Source of the DNA: Mesostigma viride
Taxonomy: Eukaryota > Streptophyta > Mesostigmatophyceae > Mesostigmatales > Mesostigmataceae
Assembly (NCBI GenBank): GCA_009746045.1
Contig: RPFO01000015.1
Coordinates: 1,037,529 to 1,099,528, forward strand
Length of the DNA: 62,000 bases
Direction of reading: 5' to 3'
The notes beneath the pieces were generated by a model. The model saw only the letters and a program-made list of their open reading frames with translations. It had not been told where the DNA came from and did not search any database. Below are positions 42,341 to 53,684 of the stretch, piece after piece (within the stretch, counting starts at the first letter, position 1; every line of letters starts with the position of its first letter). The position numbers were made by a program, and so were the translations under genes.

Positions 42341-43871
42341 ATGCCTACCTCTGATCTTGAACGCCTTATTAGTAGATTTACGGCCACTGAGCCGGAAGCT
42401 TTAGCTGCCATTGCCGCCCATCCCCAACAATTAGGCAAGCACCCTTGTAAATTTGTAGGTGGGTTCTTATATGTGCAGATAGCAGATTCTCCCCCTCAAT
42501 GGCGCCTGTATGTCCCTCCTATCTGTCGCTCCTCCTTGCTCTTTGAGTTGCATGACTTAGCTGCTCATCAGGGTGGTAAACGGGTACGGGACCTAGTAGC
42601 CCGCTCTTACTACTGGCCTTCCCTTTTAAAAGATGTAGATGAGTATGTTAGAACCTGTCAATCTTGCCAGGAGATGAAACCCAACAATGTAGGACAGATA
42701 GCAGAACCTAGGACCCTACCTGATCCCATCATGCCGTGGGACTCCATTATGATGGATTTTGTAGGACCTTTTAGGAAGAATGATAGAGGTAACGCCCAGA
42801 TCCTTGTTTTCGTAGATCGTTTTACTCGTATGTGTCATCTCGTGCTGTGTCCCTTAGAACTCACCGCACGCGATTGCGCACGCCTATACCTTAATAACGT
42901 TTATAGATATCATGGTTTGAGTAGGCAGTTTATTAGTGATAAAGATAAGCTATTTACCTCTGACTTTTGGCAGCAGTTTTTCGCTGCTATCGATACCAAG
43001 GTTACGTTCGGAACTGCCTATCACTCCTCCTCCTCTCATCTAGTAGAACGTCTCAGTTAATAGGGTAGTGGAAGAAGCGCTGAGGCACTATGTTAACGGC
43101 TCTGGGAGTGATTGGGAGGATTATCTATGCTTGGTAGAGTTCTCCCTTAACAATTGCCCTCAGGCTGCGCATGGCTATACGCCTTTCTTCCTAGATACGG
43201 GTAGACAGCCTCTTACTCCTACCTCTCTCTTAGCTAGTCCTTTACGGGACAGGGACGATGTGTCCCGGGATACCGTAGAAGGTGTGCAGGCCTTGCTAGA
43301 TAAAATGAAAAATGCACATGATCACGCAATTTCAGGGTACCAAAAGGCTCAGGCCAAGTACCTTGCTAGGTTGCGTGCCTCCTTAGATAGAAGAGCGCCT
43401 GAAATAGATATAGGAGATTTAGTCTTAGTAGAAGGCCCCCGTGTTGGCCGATTTGCTCACAAGTTCGAATCAGAACTTAAAGTGAAACTTAGGCCCGCCT
43501 TCTTAGGACCCTTCCGTGTGTTGTCTAGAGTAGGTAATTTCTTATATAAAATAGATATCCCTACCTCTTGGCAGACACACTCTAACACCTTCCATAGAAG
43601 CCAGCTGAAGCTTTATCACCAAAGCACGTTCGCTGGTAGAGAACTAGCTCCTGCCCCTTTAGAGCATAACCCTGATACTGGTGAGGTAGAAGACGAGGTA
43701 GAGAGTATCGTGGCCCATAGAGATATTAAAAAGGGCCGCGGTACCCAGCGCCAGTATAAGGTGAAATGGATGTATGCTCGTAGTGAGGTAGATAAAGTAT
43801 GGTACACGGAGAGTGAGTTAGATGGTTGTAGCCGCTTGTTACAGGACTACAAAATCCTACACCAGCTCTAG
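42341..43871 (+). pseudogene. Integrase with C-terminal chromodomain
   Basis: Zinc-binding part: HDLAAHQGGKRVRDLV with CQSCQEMK. Core: DSIMMDFVGPFRKN (first Asp), RQFISDKDKLFTSDFW (second Asp), YHSSSSHLVERLS (Glu). A break near 43060 moves to the frame starting 43068. Then DIGDLVLVEGPRVG, FLGPFRVLSRVGNFLYKI, and the chromodomain EVESIVAHRDIKKGRGTQRQ with YKVKWMYAR..VWYTESEL. Chromodomains steer chromoviruses to marked chromatin. Confidence 0.92.
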
Positions 43872-43948
43872 CTGGCAACCTGCCCCTCCCTTATCGTATT
43901 TCTGCTGTTGGTGGTGGGTTGGTTGTCCCCTCCCCTCCGCAGCCATCA

Positions 43949-45111
43949 TGGCTGAACCTACCCCTCCGTCGGAGAGCCTGCCGCCTTCCCCTCCACCACC
44001 GGACCCAGAGCTCTACTACGAGGCCCTTCCGGGCCGATGGGTGTCACGTTCCAGTTATCCGGGTGGCCTCGTTCAGCCTGCCCTCCAGGCTCATCATGCG
44101 GCTTTAGTCAGGGCTGCCCTCTTTGGGGTCTCGTGGTTCGGCCCGGACCCCGATGATCCTCAAAAGCTAGTCGTGCATGGGTTCGACGATGCCGGGCATT
44201 GTCTTTTAGGATGTGGCTCCCGCTGCCCTGCCTTGGGGCAGATAGCCGCTGTCCTTCAGTGCCCCCTGGTGTTTTCCTACCTGTCTACCCCTGTGGGCCG
44301 CTCCTGCCTACGGGAGGTGTTCCCTTGGCTTCCGGGCGAGGGCGAGGCAGATGTAGATGACCACCCCTGTGACCTCCTACGGGCGGTCGAGTTCATGGAG
44401 ATCGCGGACCAGTCCGCGGGGGTAGCATTTGGCGACCCTTCCCCTACGGACGCACCAGTCGAGGCGCGGTACACGCCAGAGTATTCGGCCTCAGTTGCAG
44501 CGTCCTCCTCCTCCGTGTCGGCTCCTTCCCCTGTCCCGTCTTCACCACGGTCGGCCCCGCGCGTGTCGGTGGAGCCTACCCCTTTGGGCTTGGATCGCGA
44601 GCCTGATCATCTCTCGGCGACTGTTTCTGCGATGCAGGCCCAGATCCAGTCCCTGACCTCGGCATTCGGGGCCTTCATGGCGGCCCAGGCGCATGCTCCA
44701 GCCACGCCAGGTGGGGTGTCTGTTGTATCTGTGCCCCCTACCCCTTCGGTTGCCTCGGCGCCTACGGTTTCGCCTGCGCTGTGCGAGCCCTCGGTAGCTG
44801 CGGTTTCCTCTGTTGCTGCGGCTCCTACGCCTCCGGCTGCCTCTGCGCCTGCGACCGACGTACCTGCGCCTTTGCGCGAGTCTTCCGCCCCAGCGGCCGC
44901 GCCCGCCGTCGCCGCTTCCGGGCCGCCCGCAGCGCCATCGCAGCCATCGCGGGGTTTCTTTGGCGACAGGGGCGGGCTTCCCAGGCTTTGGGGGGGTGGT
45001 CCCCCGCAGAGGATTCCAGTGCCTGACTGGAGCTTGGATGGTAACCAGTCTTATGCTGGATTGCCTGTCCCTACGGGCCCTAGTTTCAACATGTGGCCTG
45101 AGGGTGCGCGT
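43949..45111 (+). CDS. gag-like Pro/Ala-rich ORF, origin unclear
   Basis: MAEPTPPSESLPPSPPPPDP is followed by a compact domain (PGRWVSRSSYPGGLVQPALQ, FDDAGHCLLGCGSRCPALGQ, FPWLPGEGE), a short coiled coil (LSATVSAMQAQIQSLTSAFG) and long Ala/Pro tracts. GC-rich codon use, unlike the Ty3 element just upstream. The end (VPDWSLDGNQSYAG, GPSFNMW) looks like the start of a Copia gag, so either this is the N-terminal part of the following Copia gag or a fusion with it. Alternatively it is the gag N-terminus of the second Ty3 element. A one-base break separates it from the next ORF. Confidence 0.45.
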
Positions 45112-47029
45112 TAAGGATGTTCTGCTTGGCACCAAGGAGGACCCCAAGGCTGACATGGCTGTCGGCCTTGTTATCTCAGCTGCACTTGTTGGAGAAGCGA
45201 GGCGCATCCTATCGCTCGTGCCAGACCAATCTGGCAGCAAGCTCTACAAGACGCTGAGGGAGGTCTACGAGCAGCAAAAGCTCACCAAGAGCCACCGGAT
45301 GGACCTCAGGGTCCAGCTGCACAGGCTGCAAATGAAGCCAGGGGAGACCATGGGGCAGTATATCCCAAGGGGACTGCTGCTGCTGGCGGAGTACCGTGCT
45401 GTGGGGGGAGTCATGAGTGACCAAGACTTCGCAGCCATTCTCAAGAGCGGACTGCCAGACAAATATCGCCCTGCGCTGATATCGGTGCATTTCAAGGAGG
45501 AGGACAACTTGGAGGAGGTAAAGGCTGCGCTGCTGGAGGCGGAGGACATGCTGATGGGAGGGCGTTCTGCTGAAGCAAAGAAGGAGAGCTCATCGGACGG
45601 CCAGGCTTTCCACACTACTACCAAGAAAGGTGGAGGAAAGCGGTGCTATCACTGCAAGAAGCTTGGGCACGTGGAGGCCCAGTGCTGGGAGAAGCATCCG
45701 GAGCTGAAGCAAGAACGCAAGAACCAGGCGACGCGACGGAACCACGCGACATCAGCGGCGAGAAAGGGGCACTCACCAGGTGCCAGCGAGGCGCACATCA
45801 CCCAGGAGGCTGCAGAGCTGCCGTCCGGCTTCGTCTTCGCCACCATCGCCGAGTCGCCATCGCCGTCGGACACTGCTGCACTCACGCAATATGAAAAGAA
45901 GGCGCCGACCAGCTGGGTGCTGGATTCTGCAGCGAGCTGTCACATGACGCCATGCCCGTCGGATCTCGTGTGCCTGCACCCTCACAACAGGGAAATCGCC
46001 GGCTCAGGCGGCAAACTGAAGGCGACAGCCATCGGGACTGTCAAGCTGAAGCTGCCGGGCCAGGATGCAGACGTGCACCTCCAAAATGCTCTGCTCGTTC
46101 CAAAGCTGAGCACCCGACTTTTATCTGTCGGCCAGCTCGTCAAGGATGGCCACAACGTCGACCTCGCCAAGCGGGTTGCTGTGCTGGACAGCAGGCCCTG
46201 CAGCATCGTGACGAGGAACAACGCCTACTTTTTGCCCGCGCGCGGTGCGGACGCAGCGATGGACGCCATCCCAGAGCTGAAATCTTCGGCGACGAGCTTC
46301 AAGGACGTCGACGCTGCCTGTCAAGGGCAGAAAATGGCGAGCAGCGAGCGCAGCATCTCACGTGCCTCGGGACACGCGGCGGAGTGGCTGGCCGTGGGCC
46401 TAACGGTCATACTGGCCATGCTTGCCCGTGTATGCGGGATCGGGGGCGGCCTACTGGGCATTACTCGCACACTGCGTGGCTTTTTATACTCTGCACCGGC
46501 CCAGTGGAAGTTCACGCCAATTCGAGAAGTTTCCAGCGCAATGGAGAAGTCCGTGTCAGACGCTGAAGTACTTCCAGAAACTGCGGTCCAGAACAGCCCA
46601 GTGCACTGGGCGGAGCGCGTTGTCGCCGCCAGCATACCAGGTGATACTGGTGCACCTGCTAGTAACCAAAGTCCGGCGACCAGACCAAAGGCGCGGCGCT
46701 CGAACGCTGCCAGCCTAGCTGAGGGGGAACAAATTCGTGGCGCGAGGGCGAAATCGACCAAGCTGCAAATTTTTTTTAAGTCCTGGACTGCCAAGTCCGG
46801 TGCTGGCGCGAGGCCTCGAGCGAGCCGACAACGACGTGGACAGCGACCTGTCAGCCACAGTGCTGTCAAGCGCCAACGGTCAAGTCGACTGCAAAATGCT
46901 GCCAAGGCATCACGTCGGTCAGTTGACGGTGTTCGGCCAGGCCATGGCATTTGCAAGTGCGCTAGCTGCAACGACCCTTGGAAATTGTCGCCCAGGATGC
47001 ACAGACCCCACTCCTCAAGGTTGCCCTAA
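45100..47029 (+). CDS. Copia-type gag-protease ORF lacking integrase and RT
   Basis: LRVRVKDVLLGTKEDPKADM, KLYKTLREVYEQQKLTKSHR, DLRVQLHRLQMKPGETMGQY and LKSGLPDKYRPALI are the UBN2-type Copia gag. A CCHC knuckle CYHCKKLGHVEAQC follows, then protease SWVLDSAASCHMT and LLSVGQLVKDGHNV. Where integrase should follow there is a hydrophobic segment (WLAVGLTVILAMLARVCGIG, GGLLGIT) and a basic Ser/Ala-rich tail to the stop at 47029. So this is a gag-PR-only element, mobilised in trans if at all. Confidence 0.75.
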
Positions 47030-47656
47030 TGTCTAGTCTGTGGGAAATGAACTTGTATGTCGACTTTTGTGTCGTGTTTGCTGGAATTTGTGAGGCGCCG
47101 TAAGCCTGCGTTTTCTGGTTCTTTCTTTGTGTTCTTCCAGCAATTATGTGTTTATTTTGCCATGCGTTCCGTGGCAATGGCCCACGCATTTTGGTATTGT
47201 TCCCACGAGACGTTTTCTACGTACCTGGAGTGTATCTCCAGTGTTTTTGCACGCTATTTGTGGCACTAGTCTGCGGCGTAGTGAAGCGCCGTTATATCGT
47301 CGTCTACGACTTGTTTTCGTAAGTAAAGTGCCTGTGACGCGTGTGTTATTTTGTTTTGTGCTGTGTTGTTTTGTTTTTTCCAACTAAGGGTTGGGTAACA
47401 GCCATCCAGGATGGGCAGCTAGTGCGTTGCTGCTATGGTAGGACACTCATTCGCGTTGCCGGGGGGGGATCAGTGGCGGTAGTGCGGCTCATGACCGCAT
47501 GTTGGAGCTTCAAGCGTTTCACGAGGACGGCATCTTCATTTTCAGTTGCACCATGCTAGCAACTGGACGGCATGCTACGAGCATGTGGCTAAGGGGGGTG
47601 TTGAGATTCCACCAACCCAGACATCTTTTGCATTGTGCCCATGTGGCTAAGGGGGG
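47030..47656 (+). other. 3' untranslated region of the Copia-type unit
   Basis: T-rich non-coding DNA. Two polypurine-tract-like phrases GTGGCTAAGGGGGGTGTT occur at about 47584 and 47643; the second directly precedes the LTR. Confidence 0.6.
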
Positions 47657-48274
47657 TGTTAGGGATATTATTATATCCACCTGGCCACAATATATCCCAG
47701 CCTGATTTCTATCTTGTTGGATTTATTCCACATGGACTGGGAATTTGATAGCTTTGATAAGCTAGATGGATTGGGCTCAATGAGCTGATCAATATTCATG
47801 TGCCATAGTCCTATACTTGGACATGGATGACTTGTACCCTGAGTCAGCCTAGTAGCATCACGTATTGGATTGACAAGTGGTGCTATGGCCTATTTGACAA
47901 GTGTTTGGTCCATGAGCTGACAAGTGTTGGAAGCTCATGATGACACATGTTATGACTTACATGATGACAAGTGAAGAGACTTACATGATGTGGTTAGACT
48001 CATTGCATGACACTTGTGACTCCAAGGAGAAGAGATGTGTCACTTTATTAATCATGTTATGTGGCACATTATTATGTAGACACCTGGCATCTAGCTATTA
48101 TGCCAGCTCACTGGATCATGTCTAGAATGTTTTAGGAATGTTCTAAGAATATGCCAGGAATATTCCTGGAATATACTGAGAATATGCTGGGAATATGCTA
48201 GGAATATGCTAGGATGTTTCTACAAGCTTCTGTGATGATGTCATTGCTGATGTCATCCTTCCTAGCCTAAAAGG

Positions 48275-48281
48275 TATAAAA
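48275..48281 (+). promoter_or_regulatory. TATA box in the Copia-type LTR
   Basis: TATAAAA inside the LTR, 94 bp before an AATAAA signal, matches U3/R organisation. Confidence 0.6.
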
Positions 48282-48368
48282 GGAAACTGCCCCCTAAGGG
48301 CAGGTACCTCTATTCCACCTCCATTTAACCTCTATTGAACCTCCTATTCCTAACCTCTAAGCCTATGA

Positions 48369-48374
48369 AATAAA
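48369..48374 (+). terminator. AATAAA polyadenylation signal in the LTR
   Basis: AATAAA lies downstream of the TATA box and upstream of a T-rich stretch. Confidence 0.55.
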
Positions 48375-48821
48375 ACTCTTTTTCTGGTCTCTCTTCCATT
48401 GTCTTCAAGCTCAGTCTTTCATCACCTGCAAGGTGAAAGGGTAGCAAGGCCAAGCACAAGGCATTGTGTAAAACCCATTAGTTTCCTCTACTTTTCCAAC
48501 AGAGGCCCCCAAGTTTTCTGGTCCCGCCTTTGAGAAGCGCCCAGCGCCGGCAGCACGGGATGCTCGCCCGCGCAACGCAGGCGCGCGGGCTGCCAAGCTG
48601 CGCGACGCGCGCACGCAGCCCAACCAGTTCCAGACACCCCGCTTCCCAGCGTCGTTCTCTCGGACGGTGCGCGAGCTCAATGAGATCCTGGCGCAGCAGC
48701 AGGCTGAGGGTGACGAGTATGAGGCGCTCAATCCCGGCGACGACGACGACTCGGATGAGGGGGAAGGGGAGACCGGGCGGTCGGACGAGGCGGCCTCCCG
48801 GCCCCGCGATCCTCGCGCATA

Positions 48822-49850
48822 GTGCCCCTTCCCACAGGGGTAGAAGTAGGAGTAGAGTTAGTCAACCAGGTAGAACAGACGCCTGCACCAAATGTGGGCG
48901 CGGCCACTCTTGAGGCCGATGTAGCATCAGGCAATAATGTAGATAGGACTGGCGGGCAGGCCCCAGAGGTCTCCCCGCCCTCTTCAGGTCCAGACGTGTC
49001 GGCGACCGAGGTGGACCCAGCTTCAGCCAATCATGTAGATAGGTCTGGCGGACAGGCCCCAAAGGCCTCCCCGCCCTCTGCACCAAGCACCAGAACACTG
49101 CTAGTCTTCAGCGGTGGACTGGCGCTCGATCCCACCACCACACTTGACCCGTTTCTGAAGGAGAAGACGATCCTGGATGTTAAGTTTATGGTGGATACAG
49201 GAGCGACCACATCTTTTATCCACGAGGCCCTGGTGCGACGCGCTGGCTACACCATTCGCCCACACCCGACGCCCATCAACGTCCGGTACGCCGATGGTAA
49301 CACCCGTCCCCAGGTCTCGTGGATCTCAAGGCGGTTGTCAAGGGCATCCCGGTGGAGGTTACAGCCACAGTGGCGCCGCTGGGCGCAGCCGTCATCATCC
49401 TGGGCGTGGATTGGCAGGATGCCCAGGACGTGACGATCAGTGTCAAGCGCCGGGTGGTTTGGTTTCCTGATGGCTCCTTCTGGTGCCCGCGGCACGAATA
49501 CCTGGCGCATGGCACCGAGGTGCACAACGTTCAGCACGACGCGGGGCCCGAGAAGCCACGACGCCATGCTTCTCAGATGCTGATGAGCAGCAAGACGCTC
49601 GCGCGCAACCTGCAGAAGGGTAAGGAGTACTACATGTACTGCCTTGACTCTGTGCCCCTAATTCAGGAGCTGCTGGAGATCGGCACAGACTTTACTGAGG
49701 ATGAGATCGCGCGCTACAACGCCGTCCTGGCCAAGCGGGAGAAGCTGTTCGACGAGTCTACACCGCAGTTTCCCCCGCCCCGTTCCGTGCTGCACCATAT
49801 CTGTCTCAAGGAAGGCTACACCACGGGCCCACCACGTCCCCGATGTACCG
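48822..49850 (+). pseudogene. Protease region of the second Ty3 element
   Basis: DVKFMVDTGATTSFIHEALV is the protease active site (D-T-G). After a break near 49315 the sense is in the frame of VVKGIPVEVTATVAPLGAAV and IILGVDWQDAQD. Upstream, GQAPEVSPPSSGP and GQAPKASPPSAPS form a duplicated linker. A possible knuckle CTKCGRGHS lies in another frame at about 48883-48909. Confidence 0.85.
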
Positions 49851-50760
49851 GATGGGGCCCGTCGAGCTGATGGAGCTCAAGAAGATCCTGATGGCCCTCC
49901 TTGAGCGTGGTCTGATTGAGCCCAGTAACAGCCCCTTCTCCGCTGGGGTACTCCTTGTGCCCAAGCCTGGGGGCAAGTGGCGGCTCGTCACCGACTACAG
50001 GAAGCTCAACGCGATCACTGTCAAGTCCAAGTACCCGCTCCCGCGCATTGATGACATCTTCAATCGGGTGCAGGGTGCCACCTGCTTCACGGTGATCGAC
50101 TGCGCCGATGGGTTTTGGCAGCTCCGCATCGCTGAAGAGGACTGTCACAAGACGGCCTTCAGAACGCCATACGGACACTACCAGTTCCGCGCGGCGGCGA
50201 TGGGGCTCTGCAACTCACCAGCCATGCAGCTTCCAGATGCTCATGAACGACATCTTGCGGCCCGTCATGGGGACCGCACACCTGCCACAGGTGTCCAGTG
50301 ACCTGCGCGACCCTCGCAAGGGGGACAAGCCGCCCTGGTCCTGGAAACGCACTTGCGCTCTGGCCTATCTGGATGACATCCTGGTGTACTCCAAGACCTT
50401 CGAGGAGCACCTGGAGGACGTCGATACGGTCCTGCGCATCATGGAAGACGAGCATCTCTCGGCCCGCAGGGCTAAGGTCCGCGCGGGGCGCAGCGTCCCG
50501 TTCCTGGGCCACACGCTTTCTGCAGCAGGCGTGGCCACGGACCCCGAGAAGATCACCTCTGTCCAACAGTGGCCAGCTCCGACCGACGTGAAGGGCGTGC
50601 GTAGCTTCCTGGGGATTGCGTCATACTATCGACGCTTCATCCCCAGGTTTGCCACGATCGCGTCGCCCATCAACGCTCTCCTCAAGAAGGGCGTGTGCTT
50701 CGTCTGGTCGGCACAGTGCCAGCAGGCCTTTGAGGCCCTCAAGGCCATGCAGTTTGACTG
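49843..50760 (+). pseudogene. Reverse transcriptase of the second Ty3 element
   Basis: SAGVLLVPKPGGKWRLVTDY, RKLNAITVKSKYPLPRIDD, YGHYQFRAAAMGLCNSPA, then after a break near 50222 FQMLMNDILRPVMG and ALAYLDDILVYSKTFEE (YLDD), GVRSFLGIASYYRRFIPRF. Another break near 50757. Confidence 0.92.
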
Positions 50761-51692
50761 CGGCCCCAGTGCTCGTGCTCCCAGACCCGTCCCTTCCTTT
50801 TGTGGTGGCGACGGATGCCAGCAAGGTGGCTATCGGCGGGGTCCTCCTGCAGGACCAAGGCAAGGGCTTTCAACCGGTTGAGTACATCTCCCGCACAATG
50901 ATCCCCGCCGAGCGGAACTATCCGGTCCACCAGCAGGAGCTGTTGGCTGTGGTCTACTGTTGCCACACATGGCGCCACCACCTGTTGGGCACGCAGTTTG
51001 ATGTTGCGGTCAGCGAGACAGGGGACCTCGACCCCGCCCGTTTGATTATTCACACGGACCATAGGCCCCTGACTCACCTCCTGACGCAGCCAAATCTGAC
51101 GCCCCGTCAGGCCAGATGGATGGAGTACCTTTCCCAGTTCGCCCCTTTTAAGATCCAGTATGTGAAGGGTGCGGACAATGTTGTGCCCGACGCCCTCTCC
51201 CGTCGTGCTGACTACTGGTTCTATGAGGACATGGGGGTGCTCCATACCACCTGCGAGGAGGCGCCTGGCGCCCCGCTCTACGATGACCCCCCACGGTCGC
51301 CGCGGGCGCGCTACCTGTTCCACATTAGTCATGCCACTCCGGATGCCTTGTCGCCCCCCGATGGTGACGACGACCAGCGCGTGGACGCGCAGTCCCCCGG
51401 GGAAGGGGAGGGATCCCACACGCGGGTCCCCCTCGGTGCTGTGGCTCAGGGATCCCACAAGCGGGTTCCCCTTGGTGCTGTGGCTCAGGCCATTTTTCAT
51501 CTAGAACCTCTTGGATCTCCGGTGGTCGTGTCTGAGTACCTACACTCGGCGCTGGACCAACCGGAGGAGGAGGACGAGGCCGATGCGCACACGGTCACAT
51601 TCCCCCTAGAGACACTGATCAGCCGCTTCACGGTTACTGAGCCGGCCGCCTTGGAGGTGATCAAGTCACACCACAAGATGATGGGCAGCTAG
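50755..51692 (+). pseudogene. RNase H and linker of the second Ty3 element
   Basis: PFVVATDASKVAIGGVLLQD, HQQELLAVVYCCHTWRHHLL, IIHTDHRPLTHLLTQPNLTP and DNVVPDALSRRADYWF, with all acidic residues in place. The linker contains an imperfect internal duplication (GSHTRVPLGAVAQ / GSHKRVPLGAVAQ). The frame stops at 51692 before integrase. Confidence 0.92.
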
Positions 51693-51729
51693 GCTCCCGT
51701 GCAAGTTCCAAGAGGGACGCCTATACGTC

Positions 51730-52132
51730 ATGGTGCGCCCTGACACGTGGCGCCTCTACATACCCGAGCTCTGTCGAGCAGCTTTGCTCCACGAGCTCCA
51801 CGATTCTCTTGTCGGCGGTCACCAGGGCATTCATCGGCTGCTACCACGGGCGCGCCCCCATTTCTACTGGCCTGGCATGTTAAGGACTACATCAAGGCCT
51901 ACATACGCGAATGCCCGTCGTGCCAGGTAGCCAAGTCCCAGAACACGGGTACTCAGGCTGTTCCAAAGACACTACCTGATCCCCTGGGTCCCTGGGACTC
52001 GATCCAGATGGATTTCGTCGGCCCCTTTAAGAAGACCAAGAATGGCAACAGCAAGATCTTGGTGTTCGTGGACCGACTCACGCGCATGTGCCACCTGGCC
52101 CCCTGTCCGGCTGACCTGACGGCTGAGGGAGT
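51730..52132 (+). pseudogene. Integrase fragment of the second Ty3 element
   Basis: RLYIPELCRAALLHELHDSL with GGHQGIHRLL, then in the next frame YIRECPSCQVAKSQNTGTQ, DSIQMDFVGPFKKTKNGNSK and FVDRLTRMCHLAPCPADLT. Only the zinc finger and the first catalytic Asp are present; sequence similarity to the sister copy ends at about 52132. Confidence 0.9.
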
Positions 52133-52920
52133 TAACGCCAAGCGCATTGGCGTGATCCTGATTCGGCATATCTCTGCGATTCCAGCGGCACCGGAACGAG
52201 TTCATTCCGACAAGTATCAAGAAAGTTATGGCGTTCCGACTTCCCGGTCGCGCGCGAGCGCGAGCCGGCTGTTCTTCTAAGTCGGACGTGAATATTTGCC
52301 GACGACATATGGGGTCGACAGTAATTCCTGGGCTGACAGGAATTAGGTGCTGTACCTACGACGGTATTGGATTAATACGTCGTACGCAGGAAATAGGAAC
52401 CTTAACCTGTGGTCTGTTGGTACCGCAGGCTTAGTCCTGGACTTCTAGGTGCAGATGCAATAATCACTGTGGTGACTGTACTCTGTGGTCACTGTGCCTG
52501 TATGGCAGACCTACTGTATAGGAACTGGGCGCTGTACAGGTAGTGAATACTGTACCGGGGGTGTTATTACTGAGCAGGCCTCCTAGGCTGCTCAGGACTA
52601 GCAAGCACATTGCACAAGTATATAAACAATAGGCCAGTGCCAATTGGGCATCTCTTGCGAGCCCGCCTCACGTGTTGTGCCTTGACTTGGCAAGCGCGTG
52701 TACAAGCCTCAAGTGTGTGAGCGCTGTAACATTATCCAATTTTAACAAAGCTCCGTTTCCAACCATATTCACACATTGCTGCATTGCAACCATATCCTTC
52801 ACATTGCGTGTGCTAAGAACGTTAACTCAAATTACAACCAGTCTCAGCGGAGCGGCCAGGAGGGTCGTTGCTGGTTGCGGTGTGCAGCGGTGACGACGCG
52901 AGGAGCTCGTCCGGTGGTGA
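52133..52920 (+). other. No gene recognised; possible leader or LTR
   Basis: AT-balanced sequence with a small inverted repeat (CTGAGCAGGCC..GGCTGCTCAG, about 52570-52595) and no defended ORF. It could be promoter DNA of the ORF at 52921 or the LTR of a further retroelement. Confidence 0.35.
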
Positions 52921-53227
52921 ATGGTGCAGGAAGAACAACGGCAGCAGGATTTCCGGTTTCGGCAGTCTGCTGGGGGTTCGATTTTGCCTGAATTGCGTCG
53001 TGTCGTTCGGGATCTTTCTTTATTGCTTGCAGATCGTCCGCCTGTTAATCGCAGCTTCGTGCAATTCATCGACGACCAGGTCGAAGATTGGGAGCGAATT
53101 CTGCGGCACGTCCAAACCATCGTCATTCCGGAGCACCGGAGCATCGACGACCTCGAGCAGGAGCTTCACGGTTTGGTCGGCATCCAGACGGTGATTACAG
53201 CAGTAGCTGAGCGGGTGCGGACGGAGT
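52921..53227 (+). pseudogene. 5' part of a small ORF split by the 8.5-kb LTR element
   Basis: MVQEEQRQQDFRFRQSAGGS, ILPELRRVVRDLSLLLADRP, FVQFIDDQVEDWERILRHVQ, DDLEQELHGLVGIQTVITAV, AERVRTE: a helical, probably coiled-coil protein. A stop lies directly before the ATG. At 53223-53227 it meets the GGAGT target duplication. Skipping the element, the frame continues at 61749 (LAARRGEAAEAAGAVRHEFV, PTV, stop at 61819), giving about 130 residues. No family recognised; it could be a host gene or the gag of another retroelement. Confidence 0.55.
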
Positions 53228-53684
53228 AGTTGGATGGAGACTAGGGACGACGAACAACTGCGAAAGCTGATAGCGAATGATGATTGTATTACAATAATAC
53301 AATGAGAGAGCAATGGAAGCTGAGAGCTCAGAATGGAACGTCTGGGCAAACTCGGGTGCTGTGGCACTCCCCAGTGCTACGCCTATATGCCTATGGCGGT
53401 GCTACCTGCAGCACACGACCAGTGGACAACTGTACACTGCAATGCCATGCGACCACGTCACTAGCATCAACTACACTCGGCCCGTCCAGAACCGGATAAC
53501 CCGGGTCTGGCGGGTCGAGCTGAAGTCTAGGCACAGTCTGGCACTAACCGCACATCGGTCCACATGACACCTCAGTACCGTACACCCTGCCGTACTGTAC
53601 TGAGGTGTCCCGCTCAGCCGCGGTAGGCAATACGCGGCGCGCAGGCCGGAAATCCGTGTGTCAGCCTAAGCATCTCATCTAACT
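53228..53684 (-). repeat. 3' LTR
   Basis: 457 bp, in element orientation the downstream LTR. Confidence 0.95.

Larger units (their letters stand above)
35924..43871 (+). mobile_element. Ty3-type chromovirus, interrupted and frame-broken
   Basis: Plus-strand order: small basic ORF, viroplasmin-like ORF, gag with CCHC, protease, RT, RNase H, integrase, chromodomain. AT-richer codon use (GTA, CCT, AGG) than the neighbouring GC-rich Ty3 copy. Pol is interrupted at 40659-41535 by a palindromic insertion. No 3' LTR follows the stop at 43871; a GC-rich unrelated ORF begins within 80 bp, so the 3' end was lost by recombination or deletion. Confidence 0.9.
47657..48501 (+). repeat. 3' LTR (or solo LTR) of the Copia-type unit
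   Basis: It starts TGTTAGGGATATTATTATAT directly after a purine tract and ends CTTTTCCAACA, the TGTTA..CAACA form of Copia LTRs. It holds TATAAAA at 48275-48281 and AATAAA at 48369-48374. No 5' LTR copy exists upstream, so the 5' end of the element is lost. Confidence 0.75.
48502..52132 (+). mobile_element. Second Ty3-type element, GC-rich, truncated at both ends
   Basis: Same domain plan and close relative of the Ty3 copy at 35.9-43.9 kb but with GC-rich codons. It begins abruptly after the Copia LTR within a gag-like linker (EAPKFSGPAFEKRPAPAARD) and ends abruptly in integrase at about 52132 (PADLTAEGV). LTRs, most of gag, the integrase C-terminus and chromodomain are missing. Several one-base breaks. 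Confidence 0.88.

Noticed and set aside
53284-53567. 71- and 84-codon plus-strand proteins repeated at 61343-61626
   Set aside because: They lie inside the two LTR copies on the strand opposite the element's genes.
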